The notes under the pieces are model-generated. The model saw only the letters and a program-made list of their open reading frames with translations, did no database searches and was not told the DNA's origin. A stretch of DNA of 64,000 nucleotides from Daucus carota subsp. sativus (lineage: Eukaryota > Streptophyta > Magnoliopsida > Apiales > Apiaceae), in the NCBI RefSeq assembly GCF_001625215.2, contig NC_030385.2, forward strand, positions 45,781,598 through 45,845,597, written 5' to 3'. Each line of letters opens with the position of its first letter. Position 1 is the first letter of the stretch. Below are positions 1 through 10,787 of the stretch, one piece after another. Both the position numbers and the translations under genes were made by a program.

Positions 1-420
1 AACAAAATAAAAAAAGTTTGTTTCAACGATCAGTTAGAGTTGGAAATAATTCTTTCTGAATATAAAGAATAACATTGTCATAGTTGAGAGAGAGAGACGA
101 GAAAAAGAGAAAGTGGGGGAAAAGGACGAGGAGTGTCGGGTAAAAATAATATTTTCTGTATTGAATCATTTACAAGTTTTTCGGAAGATACTTCTGCTAG
201 TTGAAAAAAGTTCAGGTCAGTTCGGTGTGTAAATCTTATAAAGTTTAACTTATAAGTGGTGTGATAGTAATAATAGGACTTTTTCACAAACATTATGAAA
301 TACTTGGCGTTTCTATTCATACATATACATGTATGTAATGAATATACTTCTTTAATCTGTATTCACCTTATGACTTCTTGTATATATGTAACTTGAATCA
401 GATTCATCTTAAAAATCAAG
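1..420 (+). other. Intron sequence 5' of the first visible ATR3 exon
   Basis: AT-rich sequence with no ORF that resembles a protein. It ends in a splice acceptor (AG at 419-420) directly before the first recognisable ATR3 exon, so it is read as the 3' part of an intron whose upstream exons lie outside the window. The short open frames here have no recognisable content. Confidence 0.6.
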
Positions 421-2354
421 GTCATGATGCCGTAAAGCCACCCATCAGATTAAAATCATTCATTAAGTTTACGATGGATGTTGCATCAGCTTCCCCCAGG
501 CGCTATTTCTTTGAGGTAATAATATATTTATTTTTGCTTTAAATTTTAACAAGTTCGGTTATGACAACAATAATCATAGAAATAGTTTGTTCTTATCTTA
601 TACCTGTGCTTATAGGTTAAAATACAAAAGCTTCCTGCCTTGGTAGAGAATTCTAGTTTTCTTAATAGTGCATTTCCTTTTCTTGAGTTATAGGAATATC
701 TTATCTTGTTTAATAATTGAGCATTAATTAATATAATATAGATTTGTATTGTGAACACGCATACAAGGTCTTTTGCCTTCAGGTGATATATTTACACATA
801 TTTGGAAAACCTATATAGCTTGTGGCTTCTGTACCAAAAACAAGTCAATTTTTGTTTGTAAAATTAATTGGCTCTCTAGAAATGATTTATGTATAGTATT
901 CCAATTATGTATAGCATATATGAATATACAAGCTTTTCTTTTGTCCAGTTCCCTTACAACTTTACGATATGTTGAAGGAAGTCATGACAATATGTAACAT
1001 AACTGCAGCTAGGCCAAAAAATTGAAAATTGTAGATAATCTCACCTTTTTGACTGTTTCCAGTTCAAATTTTCTTTTGTTTTCCTGTAATGTTTCTGTTT
1101 GGTCTGTCCACCCTTCGACCCTCCAAGTGGAACCATTTAATTATAAACAATATTACAGGTCATGAGTTTCTTTGCCAGCACTCAGTCTGAGAAGGAAAAG
1201 CTACAGTATTTTATATCAGCAGAAGGCAGAGATGCTTTACATAATTATCAGAAGGAACAAAAATCTGTTTTAGAGGTATGGCCTGTCAGTTAAGATGTAA
1301 TACGAACTTAGGGACTACAGAATTTCAATTCCAGTATCCTTTTTATATTTGACAGCATGTCTTCTTGAATTTTGTATGCTATGGTCAGTTATTTCCACAT
1401 TTATCTACTATATAATTGCTTTTATTGGAGTATTGTATGGATGTTGATCTTCAAAGTGACAATCTTTTGCCAAAGTTGACTGGTTTCTTGAACCTGTAGG
1501 TATTAGAAGACTTCCCATCTGTACAAGTACCATTTGAGTGGTTGATTCAGTTGGTTCCTCCACTGAAAACAAGGGCTTTCTCTATTTCTTCCTCCTGTTT
1601 AGCTCATCCCAATCAAGTACATATAACAGTTAAAGTAGTATCTTGGAGGACACCTTCCAGTAAGAAACGTGTTGGTCTCTGCTCATCATGGCTTGCTGGA
1701 CTTGATCCTCAACATAGTATGGGTCTTTAATCACTTAAAACATCGCTTGTGAAGTAATCATGTTTACCAATTATATGCACGCTGACATTAATGTTTCTAA
1801 TTCTTAATTAATTTGAAACAGAGGTAGCAATCCCAGTGTGGTTCAAGAAAGGTTCTCTTCCCTCTCCAGATCGATTAGTCCCTCTCATTCTCATTGGACC
1901 GGGAACTGGTTGTGCACCTTTTCGCGGATTCTTGGAGGAAAGAAAATACCTAAGCAGCTTCGGTGCAACAGCACCTGTTCTATTCTTCTTTGGTTGCCGA
2001 AATGAGGATGATGATTTTCTGTACAAAAATTTCTGGTTGTCTCTTTCAGAAAGCAGTGGAATACTTTCAGAAGATATGGGTGGAGGCTTTTATGTTGCCT
2101 TCTCTAGGGACCAGCGCGAAAAGGTTTACGTCCAGCATAAGATGCGGGAACAGAGCGCTAGGGTCTGGAAGTTGCTTCATGATGATGAAGCTACAATATA
2201 CGTTGCAGGTTCTTCTATAAAAATGCCGTCTGATGTGTTCTCGGCCTTTGTGGATATTATGTGCAAAGAAGGAAATATGGCAAAAGAAGTTGCTACAAGG
2301 CTTCTTGAGCAAATGCAAGAGGCTGGTAAGTATAATGTGGAGTCCTGGTCTTAA
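421..2354 (+). CDS. ATR3: NADPH-dependent diflavin oxidoreductase 1 (ATR3/TAH18 type), 3' part
   Basis: Flavoprotein that passes electrons from NADPH through FAD and FMN to the Fe-S assembly factor DRE2/CIAPIN1 in cytosolic Fe-S protein assembly. Four exons are visible: 421-515, 1159-1275, 1500-1716 and 1822-2354, all with GT-AG borders and joining in one frame. The exon at 1500 carries the FAD-binding motif RAFSIS; the last exon carries the NADPH-binding motif GPGTGCAPFRG, later the motif YVAGSSIKMP, and ends in ESWS, an aromatic-containing C-terminus usual for this reductase family. The FMN (flavodoxin) domain and most of the connecting domain are missing only because the window starts inside the gene. 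No lesion is seen. Cytochrome P450 reductase is the nearest alternative, but there is no membrane anchor evidence here and the short linker fits ATR3 better. Confidence 0.9.
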
Positions 2355-3113
2355 ATTTTTTGTCGGAGAATGCCAACAACTTGGGTAGATTGTAGATTTC
2401 AGTTTTAATTTTGTCAGTGTTCTTAATTGCATAGATAGTCCATGTGAGGCTCCAGATTCTCGCTTGTCCGAAATTTATTAGAAAAACACGTGCTATTTGA
2501 CTGATTTATAAGTTTGCGATTCAAGGAAGCACCAGGACCTAATCTGAATCCAATTAATCAAATTCTTCAATATGATATTATGGTTCCTATGTCACTTTGT
2601 TGCTTATGTATAGTCAATATCTTATGTAAACAGAAGTGTTTACCCTTTTTCTCTATATAAATTTATAATGTTACAGTAACATGTTTTAACTTTATTTATT
2701 GTATTTAAACAATTTTATCTTTACCTAGGTGCTTAATCTTTTCTTGTACACACATAAATATTTAATTTTTAGTACTTCTCTTTGGAAGACATGTCAGTAA
2801 GGAAACTGCATTGTCACCTGTCAATAATTCAATATTCATACCTAACAAAACGGCCAAGCTTCAATAGTGAAATGGCCCCAGGGAGTACAACTGCCAATAC
2901 ATCCTCATTCTATTGGTTCGATTCTGATTAATCCTAGAAATTATGATTAAAACATATAGAATATTACTCCTTCTGTTTCATATTACATGTCCACTTTTGA
3001 TAACTAAAAATTGTTTCAAATTAGTTGTCTCATTTCAACTTTCAATGCAATGTAGTCAATAGTTGTATTTCCTAGATGAAGATGAAGTTTATATCACATC
3101 CTACTAAATTATA

Positions 3114-3348
3114 CTCCCTCTGTCCCATTTTAACTGATATTTGACTTTTTAACACGTATATTGAGGTGTAAAAAAACAATATCTACACTCAATAAAAAAT
3201 TTCAATTCTTATATCAAATAAAAGTTTAGACTTTAAACTTTTATTTGATATAAATTTTATAAAAAATGATCATGTTTAGATGTAATTTTTTTAACATCTT
3301 AAAATACGTGTAAAAAAGTCAAAAGCAGTTAAAATGGGACGGAGGGAG
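3114..3348. mobile_element. Stowaway MITE nested in the outer element
   Basis: Terminal inverted repeats CTCCCTCTGTCCCATTTTAA and its inverted complement, flanked by TA dinucleotides (3112-3113, 3349-3350). The ends lie in long imperfect palindromic arms, as is usual for this group. Confidence 0.8.
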
Positions 3349-3531
3349 TATTTCCTAGATCAAATATCGGTTTTTCTATGGTGTGCCCAAGGGCACACAC
3401 TAAGCACTAATTTTTATGAGTTTGTTGCATTCTTATTGGTCATGTAATCATAAATATGGATGGCCCCCCTTGCATTTACACCAACTCCACCAATCAAAAT
3501 CCACTAAACTCTTCAAATTTTATCCCACATA

Positions 3532-3786
3532 CTCCTTCCATCCCAATTTAATGAGCTTTTTGCTCATTTCACACATATTATTAAATGATTGTTCTTTTTT
3601 CCATCTTCACCCATATTTGTTGTGTTGACTTTCTATAGTATTAGCTAGATTGTACATTGAAAATGATAAATAAGAAAGGGCAAAAGTGGAAGAATGTTGC
3701 TAAATGTGCATTGAAAAGAGAGAGGCTCAACTATTTTGAGATAAAATTTTTCCTCAAAAGGGTCATCTAATTTGGGATGGAATGAG
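3532..3786. mobile_element. Second Stowaway-like MITE nested in the outer element
   Basis: The ends CTCCTTCCATCCCAATTTAA and AATTTGGGATGGAATGAG are inverted complements, flanked by TA. It is more diverged at the termini than its neighbour at 3114. Confidence 0.7.
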
Positions 3787-5259
3787 TATTATACTTGGTC
3801 AATGCAATAAATACAATAATAAATGAAGGTTTTTTTACAAAAGTTAGTTTTCTTAATATGTGTGATTTGTTCAAAAGTGGACATGTATTATGAAACAGAG
3901 AGAGAGTAATTTACAAGCCGGGGAAAATCCTAGTAAACGATAGATGTTTAGGTGGCTTTAAAAGCTTAATTTCTCGATCAGTTTACTATCATTTGCGAAA
4001 AAAATTTAAATCAACTTACTTATAAGACAAAATCTTAGAGTTAAAAATATCAACTTTTTTACTAACTTATTTTTATTTTTAAATTTGATTTTATAAAATA
4101 TAAATACTCATTTAAAAAAATAAATTATAATATTTATTATTATATTAATAAATTTTATACTAGACAATTTGTAAATATTTAAAAAATTATCTAAACACAT
4201 TAATTAAAATTATTTTTCACTTAAAAATAATTTTAAATTATGTTTCACTTAAAAATAATTTTAAATTATAAACAATAAAGAAGTTAAATCAAATCTCCGT
4301 TGTGTTTGTAAATAGATCATATTAAAGCTTTGTCGTACACAGCACATGTCACAGATGCTAATATTTTTTCCATCCCTCTGCTCTTCTGTGCAGTTGTGCT
4401 TTTGTCTATGCACATTTCTTCCTTTCCCACAACATCTTAAATTCGTTCAATGACATAATACACATGCTTCAATTTATATAGCAGTAAAAAGAACAAAAAA
4501 ACAAGAAACTAAAATATTAGTCCATGCTTTGAACTGATCTGTGTCCCCTGAAATATATATATCATTAAAGATTTCAAATCTAAGATCCCTTTCATTCAGC
4601 TGATCAATTGTTTCTTCCATACCCAACCACATTCAATGAATCAAGAAGTGGCCAGCAATGGCAGCACATAACCATTGAGCCGCTTTTCGAGATTTTAGAC
4701 CAACATTCAACTCTTTCTGTGTCGCTGCATCAGCAGGGCCGGGGGCATGATAGCCTGTCGTACCATTATTATTCGTTTATTACTAATCACTGACGATATC
4801 CGTCATTGTAATAATAAGAACTCTAGTACTAGTTCAGTCCGGGATCATTTAAAATCCTGGTTCCGCGACTAGAAATGTTGTATACGAAGCTACCACAATA
4901 ACCATGAAAGTATGTTTCTCTATAGGGGCATAGAAATAGAATGTACTAATATGTTACGAAAACAACCTATTTTCTGTATACTGGCATAATCAAATAAACA
5001 GTTGCCATTTAATATAATTGAGATAATATACAACATAAACATGGCTCTACCATATTCTGATTGAGTATTAACAAAACTGGGAATATAGTAGGGGCACCGT
5101 CTTAAGCGATGAAATGTCCCTACTACCCATCAGAACCAGTAGAGAGAGCCATGACTACAAATATATCAACGAAAGCTAATTTAAAGTAGACTATATAGCG
5201 GGGATCCAGATTTAAAAGATGATCCCATCCCTAACTAATGATCTAATCTGAGTTGAAGA

Positions 5260-6582
5260 TCAAGCGAGATATACCTGACACTGTATTACTGTTTTACCAA
5301 TCTTGAACCCAGGAACCACTGTGAAAGCCACTCGAGGATCAGCATTCGCTGTGCCAGCAGCGGACAAGAAGGCTTCTTCATTTACACATTCCATGCAAAC
5401 TTCAGAAAATCTACAATTTTTGTCAACTCGAAAGATTGAGGCCTCTGGCTCAAAAGAAAAGGCCAGGCAATGAAGTAACCACACCTTCTTCGCCATCTCG
5501 GAAAACAGAGAAAAGAACTCTGTCTCTGGGAAACCACCGGATGTCAATAGTTTTCTTTGGCTCAAGTTGCCGAATAGAGATGCTTCCATTTTGGGATGAA
5601 CTAGTCTCATGTACTTGGTGCGGCAAAATTTTGCAAATGTAGAATTAGGCTTCCAGGCCAGATACTCCTTTGGCTTCTGAGATTTCATCACAACAAATCT
5701 GTCAAAGAACTGCCGTTGTCTTTTCTTCTCGGACACAGATTCTTTTGAAAGAGAGAAGTAAGCGTAATTAAAACCAGCAAAGAGCTCTTTGCAAACAAAT
5801 GACTCAAATGCAAAACTCTTGTGCACGTCACTTGAGTACACAACCCCTGGTTCAATTGAATTGGCAGCTGCATCTAGATCCCAACCAGCAGATTCCATCT
5901 CATTGATCATCAACTTTACAAAACTCCTGATAGCTTTAACAGTCTGCCGAAGTATCGTAATGAAATGGCTGGTACTTATGATTGAAATTTGAAGGTTATT
6001 TGGAGGCGACAAAGGTCCACTAGAATTCAATCTCTTCTCCATTAACTTGTTCTCTCTTTTGACCTCTTTTAACTTTTCTCTAGCTAAGGTTAGTTCTGAC
6101 TGTTTCAGCTCATGCTCGGAGTCTAAAGTCTTCTCCATAATCTTTAAAGTTTTATTAACACTCTTCAGCTCCTTAATTTCAGCCAACAACTGTGTAGTCC
6201 CGGGAGAAGACTCGTCAACCTGTTTAGTAAAGTAACATTGCTTCATCTCGGATAAAATTTTCAACTCCGAGACTACCATCTCATCAGCAGATTGAATAGT
6301 TTCACTATCATAGGGAGACTGAGCAAACTGCATCTCAGCATAAGCCGCTTTAATAGATGAAATACTAGAAAACAGTTTGGCAAGAAAAGCTTCAGTGACT
6401 TCTTTTCTCCGACGCTCCTCATCTTCATCAAATGACTTACACCGACTAGTCATCTGTTCCTTAGTATTCTGACCTCCAGCTGGAGAAATCCCTGTTAAAG
6501 CTCGAATATGCAAAACCTTGGCAAATGTACGCGATAACCTACTCCTACTCGGGGTCACTACATCAATATTAACCGGATCCAT
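5260..6582 (-). CDS. DUF641 / GIL1-IRKI family protein
   Basis: Plant-specific family that includes GRAVITROPIC IN THE LIGHT 1 (light-dependent loss of hypocotyl gravitropism) and IRKI. The biochemical activity is unknown. The 440-residue protein is encoded by one uninterrupted exon. It opens with MDPVNIDVVTPSRSRLSRTF, then an N-terminal DUF641 segment (about residues 45-115), a predicted coiled coil (about 130-190), and the conserved C-terminal domain ending in FKIGKTVIQCQVYL, a strong family signature. The start is fixed by a splice acceptor (CTACAG on the minus strand, complementary to 6583-6588) that abuts the ATG, so the 5' UTR lies in a separate exon near 8.4 kb. Length and ends look intact. 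The exact orthologue within the family cannot be decided from sequence alone. Confidence 0.9.
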   Translation of the reverse strand: MDPVNIDVVTPSRSRLSRTFAKVLHIRALTGISPAGGQNTKEQMTSRCKSFDEDEERRRKEVTEAFLAKLFSSISSIKAAYAEMQFAQSPYDSETIQSADEMVVSELKILSEMKQCYFTKQVDESSPGTTQLLAEIKELKSVNKTLKIMEKTLDSEHELKQSELTLAREKLKEVKRENKLMEKRLNSSGPLSPPNNLQISIISTSHFITILRQTVKAIRSFVKLMINEMESAGWDLDAAANSIEPGVVYSSDVHKSFAFESFVCKELFAGFNYAYFSLSKESVSEKKRQRQFFDRFVVMKSQKPKEYLAWKPNSTFAKFCRTKYMRLVHPKMEASLFGNLSQRKLLTSGGFPETEFFSLFSEMAKKVWLLHCLAFSFEPEASIFRVDKNCRFSEVCMECVNEEAFLSAAGTANADPRVAFTVVPGFKIGKTVIQCQVYLA

Positions 6583-8365
6583 CTGTAGACAGAAATACGA
6601 GATAATGATGATAGCAGCAATATCACAGATTTACGAACACAGCAGAAACATGTACAGATAAATATAAAGACTGATTTCAAGATCATGAATTCATACCAAT
6701 GAAGAAGAAAATGATCTTGCATCAACAAAAAGTAAAAAGCAGTACACTATAGCTCTTAGATTGTGAACATACTGAATCTTCTTTACTTTTGCAACTACTG
6801 TTATGCTTTTACAAAAAGTAGATTTAAATTATTGGGCTAAAGGATAACAGAGAGAAAGATTGAGGAGAACTAGAAAACTACAGAATGTTTGATAGAATAA
6901 AAAGCTCAATAGATTGGTCCAAATTTAGTACCCCCTTGTAATAAAGGCTGGCGGGTACTGTTGCAACTACAATCCAAGAGGTACCCTGTTTTAATACAAC
7001 CTGGTAGAATATTTTGTCTTGTTTTATTAGTGTTACAAGCCATGAATGCAAGGATCATAGCAAATTAAGTAGCCTAGTGGCGATTATAGATTTGTCCTTA
7101 ATCCTACGAAAATCTTAGAGAAATACTACCAGAACCACAACCTTTACCTAAAGTTGTATCGGAAAATGATATCTAAGTGAAATGTTATCAGAACCACAAC
7201 TTTTACCAAAACTGCACCGAAAAATAATTTAGCTTTTTTGATGCGACTCATCAGCTTTCTTACACCTAGTAAATATTTTTGGACCTGGCCAAACTACAGT
7301 GCAGCATTTTTCTTATTCCTTATTGTAGCTATCAATATCGTCACACCAAACATACACTCGTCAAAAACTGCATTATAATTCCTTCGCTCGCCACACGACT
7401 AGTTAGCGTAATCCAGTGTTATCAATCCGACATCCCTCGATACACTTATTAGCATGTTTTTATTACACTCAGCAAGGCAAGACAGACCTCCAGGCTCCAG
7501 AGAGCCATTGAGGCCACAAATCTTGAGTGACAATAACTTCACTATTAACTGTCCTCATAGCCACCTAAAATAGCAATAAATTAACCACTAACAACTCCAA
7601 TAAATCTGCGGGGCCCTTGAAAACACACGTGTTGCCACATCACCCAAACAACAGCTGGATCAGCTCATGAAAATTGAGAATCACACGCTTAATAATTTAT
7701 CCGGGTACTAGACAAAATTTTCTAAAAAAACAGGCCTGGGCAGCTGTGCCTAGAAATCTGAGCCTGCCCTGCAACATCAATCCAACGGCCTCAAATCACT
7801 CTCCAAAAGAGTTTCACAGCAAGCCTGCAGGTCACGTGACACAGTACTAATCTGCCCATTTTAAAGTATTCGAATATCCGACCCGACCCGACTGTACCCG
7901 AATTCTAAAACGAGGCAAATAACATATCTAACCTAAATAATCCCCTGCATGCAGGTCCACTCTTACTCCTATATCATAATAAAAACAGATTAAACTGTCC
8001 ATTACAACTTAGCCAAAACCCAAATCAAAGACAGCTAGTTCAGAACATACGATAATAATAGCATACGTCCAACGAGGAAAAAAAAAGGGTTGGACACAAA
8101 AATTACAGAATGAAATAATATATACATAAAAAATTTAGGATTAAACTGTACGACATTTTTTGCCATTGAATATATGTTAGGACCCTATTTAAATTTAAAC
8201 AGATTTATATCAACAGACAACAATAAACCACAAGCAAACTGCTTAAGTTAAAGACAGACAGAGAGCTAAAGCTTCAACTTAGAATACTTAATGAAGGCTA
8301 AAACCTTGGGTTTTAAAAGTAATAAAAATCACGAGCCGAGGGTTCGAATCTTGTCAAAGACGTAC

Positions 8366-8445
8366 CTTAACGAACAAGAAGCTTCAGTTGAAACCATGCA
8401 TTTGAGAAACACACACAAGCTGAGTTTCAGAGAGATTTGAGTGTG
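8366..8445 (-). other. Putative non-coding first exon (5' UTR) of the DUF641/GIL1-family gene
   Basis: On the minus strand the sequence runs through a CT-rich leader and ends in TTAAG followed by GTACGT, a near-consensus donor (intron from 8365). The acceptor is directly before the ATG at 6582, giving a 1.78 kb intron. The upstream boundary is estimated from the TATA-like sequence at 8471-8479. Inference; not supported by transcript data. Confidence 0.5.
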
Positions 8446-8470
8446 TATTTTCTGCAAGACAAGAAGAGGG

Positions 8471-8479
8471 AATATAAAG
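8471..8479 (-). promoter_or_regulatory. TATA-like box for the DUF641/GIL1-family gene
   Basis: Minus-strand CTTTATATT lies about 30 nt upstream of the pyrimidine-rich leader that becomes the proposed 5' UTR exon. Confidence 0.35.
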
Positions 8480-8589
8480 CAGGGAAGGAAAGGGGTAGTG
8501 AAAAGACCAAAAAGGGGTGCTAACAGTGTCCAACAGTGAGATGGAGATGCATCGGGATTATAAATGTGAAATGTGTTTGAGTTCGGCAT

Positions 8590-9635
8590 TCAAAGTCAAT
8601 CCGGTGATTTTTGTTATTAATGCATGTTGTGCCAGAGATTTATGTCCAATTTACCATTGTGTCTGGTCAGTGTTTTAAAGGTTCTTAAATCTTAGTAATT
8701 CATTAAATAAATTTTGATATATTTTTAAAATATATTCTATGGATTTTTTAAATATATTTTGATTTGATTAAAACATTTTGATTTATCAGAAAAACTTTGC
8801 AATAAGTTTTTTATAATTCTTGAATTAACACATCAATTCATTAGTGAAAAATGTTATATCCAAAGCAATATGCAAGGATTTGTATTGAAAGTATATAATT
8901 TATGCAGATGCAAGGGGTTAAGAATTGAATATGTTCTGAAGCTAAAAATATTGCTCTGGATTTAATATTTTCCTTCGTTAGTTTGCTGATCATGGATCGG
9001 GCGTGTTGGTGCTGGAAAGAAGTGGCAGGGGTAAAAAGGGAATTTAGAGAAACCCAGTTCACACGGGTGCTTGAAACGAGGAACACTGAGATTTGGAGTT
9101 TACATAGGTTGTCATTTGTTAAATCATAAATGTGATCGAGCAAATGTTGGATTTTACAGCTACTTGAAGTTGGTCTTAAACGTGTGGGGGCAGTACACTT
9201 AATTATTAATTATATCATCAACGTACTTCTTAAATTACAAGTTCATTTTTGATATTTTACGGCTAAATCAATTTAAATTTTATTAAAATTATAAATTATT
9301 TTTTGTAAGTTTTGATAACTGACAATTATATTTTAGAAAAAGAATATATATATTTTTATAGATATAGTTTTGTGATTTTTAAATACATAATATATATGAA
9401 TTTCAGTGCAAATTTACAAAATTTCAATATATCTAACTAAAAGCAAAACAAATTGCTGATGATTGAGAGGAATATTATTATTACTGAAATGGAGATGCTC
9501 AACAATTTTAATATTATCGGTTGATATAAAAGTTGAGGTGGTAAATAAGTGGACCCATGTAAAAAAATCATAAAATTCGATGTAAGATGGTACTCATAAA
9601 ATAAGTGGTGTTAAATAACAAAGTTTAAAGTATGA
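8590..9635. other. AT-rich intergenic sequence
   Basis: Upstream flank of the GIL1-family gene. The 100-codon minus-strand frame at 8841-9143 has no recognisable features. Nothing else was identified before the MITE pair that starts at 9636. Confidence 0.5.
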
Positions 9636-10393
9636 GAGCATCTCCAACAGCCTCCTTGTTGGCTCTTAAATATAATATAAAAAATGTGGCTCTTAGCAAT
9701 TTAGAACAAAGTTAAGAGTGTAAACTCCAACAATACTCTCTACATCTCTTCTCTATTTAATATTTTATTCATATATTGGGCTCCACTACAACAAAAGAGA
9801 GTGAAAGATGGAGATGAATTGGAGGGAAAGATTTTTTTATTGTAAAAAAGTAAGTTAGGAGCCATGTGGTGGCTCTTAACTTTGAGGAGAGATGAGAGAG
9901 AAACAAGAGGCTCTTAGAGCATCTCCAAGGGGCTCTCTAAATGAGCTCTTAACTTCAAATTTAAAGAGCAATGCAAGAATTAGAGCTCCAATGGGCTCTT
10001 AGAAGCTCTTTAAAAAATTAAGAGCTTAACATCTCTCCTCTCTTTTAAAGAGCATGTAAGAGCTCTTAACTTTTTTTTCATGAATATAATATTGGTTTCC
10101 CTCCAACTTTACTCCCAACAATTCTCTCTTTTTACTTTTCTCTCTCTTTTATATGAATAAAATATGAATAAGGAGCAAGTATAAAGAAGAGCATTGGAGT
10201 TGAAATCTTTTTCAACGTCTTAACTCACTAGGAGCCAAATATTATATTATATTTTGAAGAGTGACTTAAGAGCACCATTGGAGATGCTCTTAAGATTTAA
10301 GAGCCACTTAAGAGTCTCTTGGAGCACCATTTTTCTTCTCCCTCTTCAAATCTCAAGTTAGGAGCCTAAATAAAGAGCCTCTTGGAGATGCTC
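9636..10393. mobile_element. PIF/Harbinger-like MITE (outer of a nested pair)
   Basis: Starts GAGCATCTCCAACAG and ends with the inverted complement (TTGGAGATGCTC), flanked by a TGA triplet on both sides. Internally rich in the words GAGCTCTTAA and GGCTCTTAA. A 3-bp target duplication fits PIF/Harbinger. Confidence 0.65.
9917..10289. mobile_element. PIF/Harbinger-like MITE (inner of a nested pair)
   Basis: Ends GAGCATCTCC and GGAGATGCTC, flanked on both sides by TTA (9914-9916 and 10290-10292), the canonical PIF/Harbinger target. It is inserted in a relative of the same family. Confidence 0.75.
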
Positions 10394-10787
10394 TGATAAG
10401 ATTAGAAGCAATATATAGCTAAACTGAATAAGAATCCAGTTCATCATAGAAAAATGTGAGGAAAATTGTCTAAATATCATCAAGATAAAAACATTTCTTA
10501 AACATTTGTAACGGTTGTTATATATTTCTTAAACATTTTTTGAGATTCTTGTTATCTAATTCATTCAAACAAAATACGTAAAATAATGATTCTATCTTCA
10601 ATAGAGTGAAAAGAATCACATACAGATGCAGAGTTTCTGGCAAATAACTTTAGTATACAGACTAGCCATCTCCGCAAACAAGTGGAAAAGATAAGATATG
10701 ATCTTGTATTGAGAGAATTTGTTTGTTGTATATAATATAACAGTACACTGTACGCTATGCTTCAGTAGACATAACCAGGATCGAGAG

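Larger units (their letters stand above)
2967..3906. mobile_element. Outer Stowaway-like MITE (interrupted by two further MITEs)
   Basis: The left end reads CTCCTTCTGTTTCATATTAC and the right end is its imperfect inverted complement, closing with GAAACAGAGAGAGAG. The element is flanked by TA on both sides (2965-2966 and 3907-3908), the target of Tc1/mariner-derived Stowaway elements. Two more elements of the same superfamily sit inside it, which explains its length. Confidence 0.65.
2355..5259. other. Intergenic region between ATR3 and the GIL1-family gene (convergent)
   Basis: Contains the 3' flanks of two convergent genes. From 2967 to 3906 it is a nest of Stowaway-type MITEs (listed separately). 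From 3912 to 4600 it is very AT-rich. The 61-codon frame at 4608-4793 has no recognisable protein features. No RNA gene was recognised. Confidence 0.6.

Noticed and set aside
4608-4793. Possible small secreted peptide gene
   Set aside because: No signal peptide, no cysteine or CLE-like motif, and no promoter or splice evidence.
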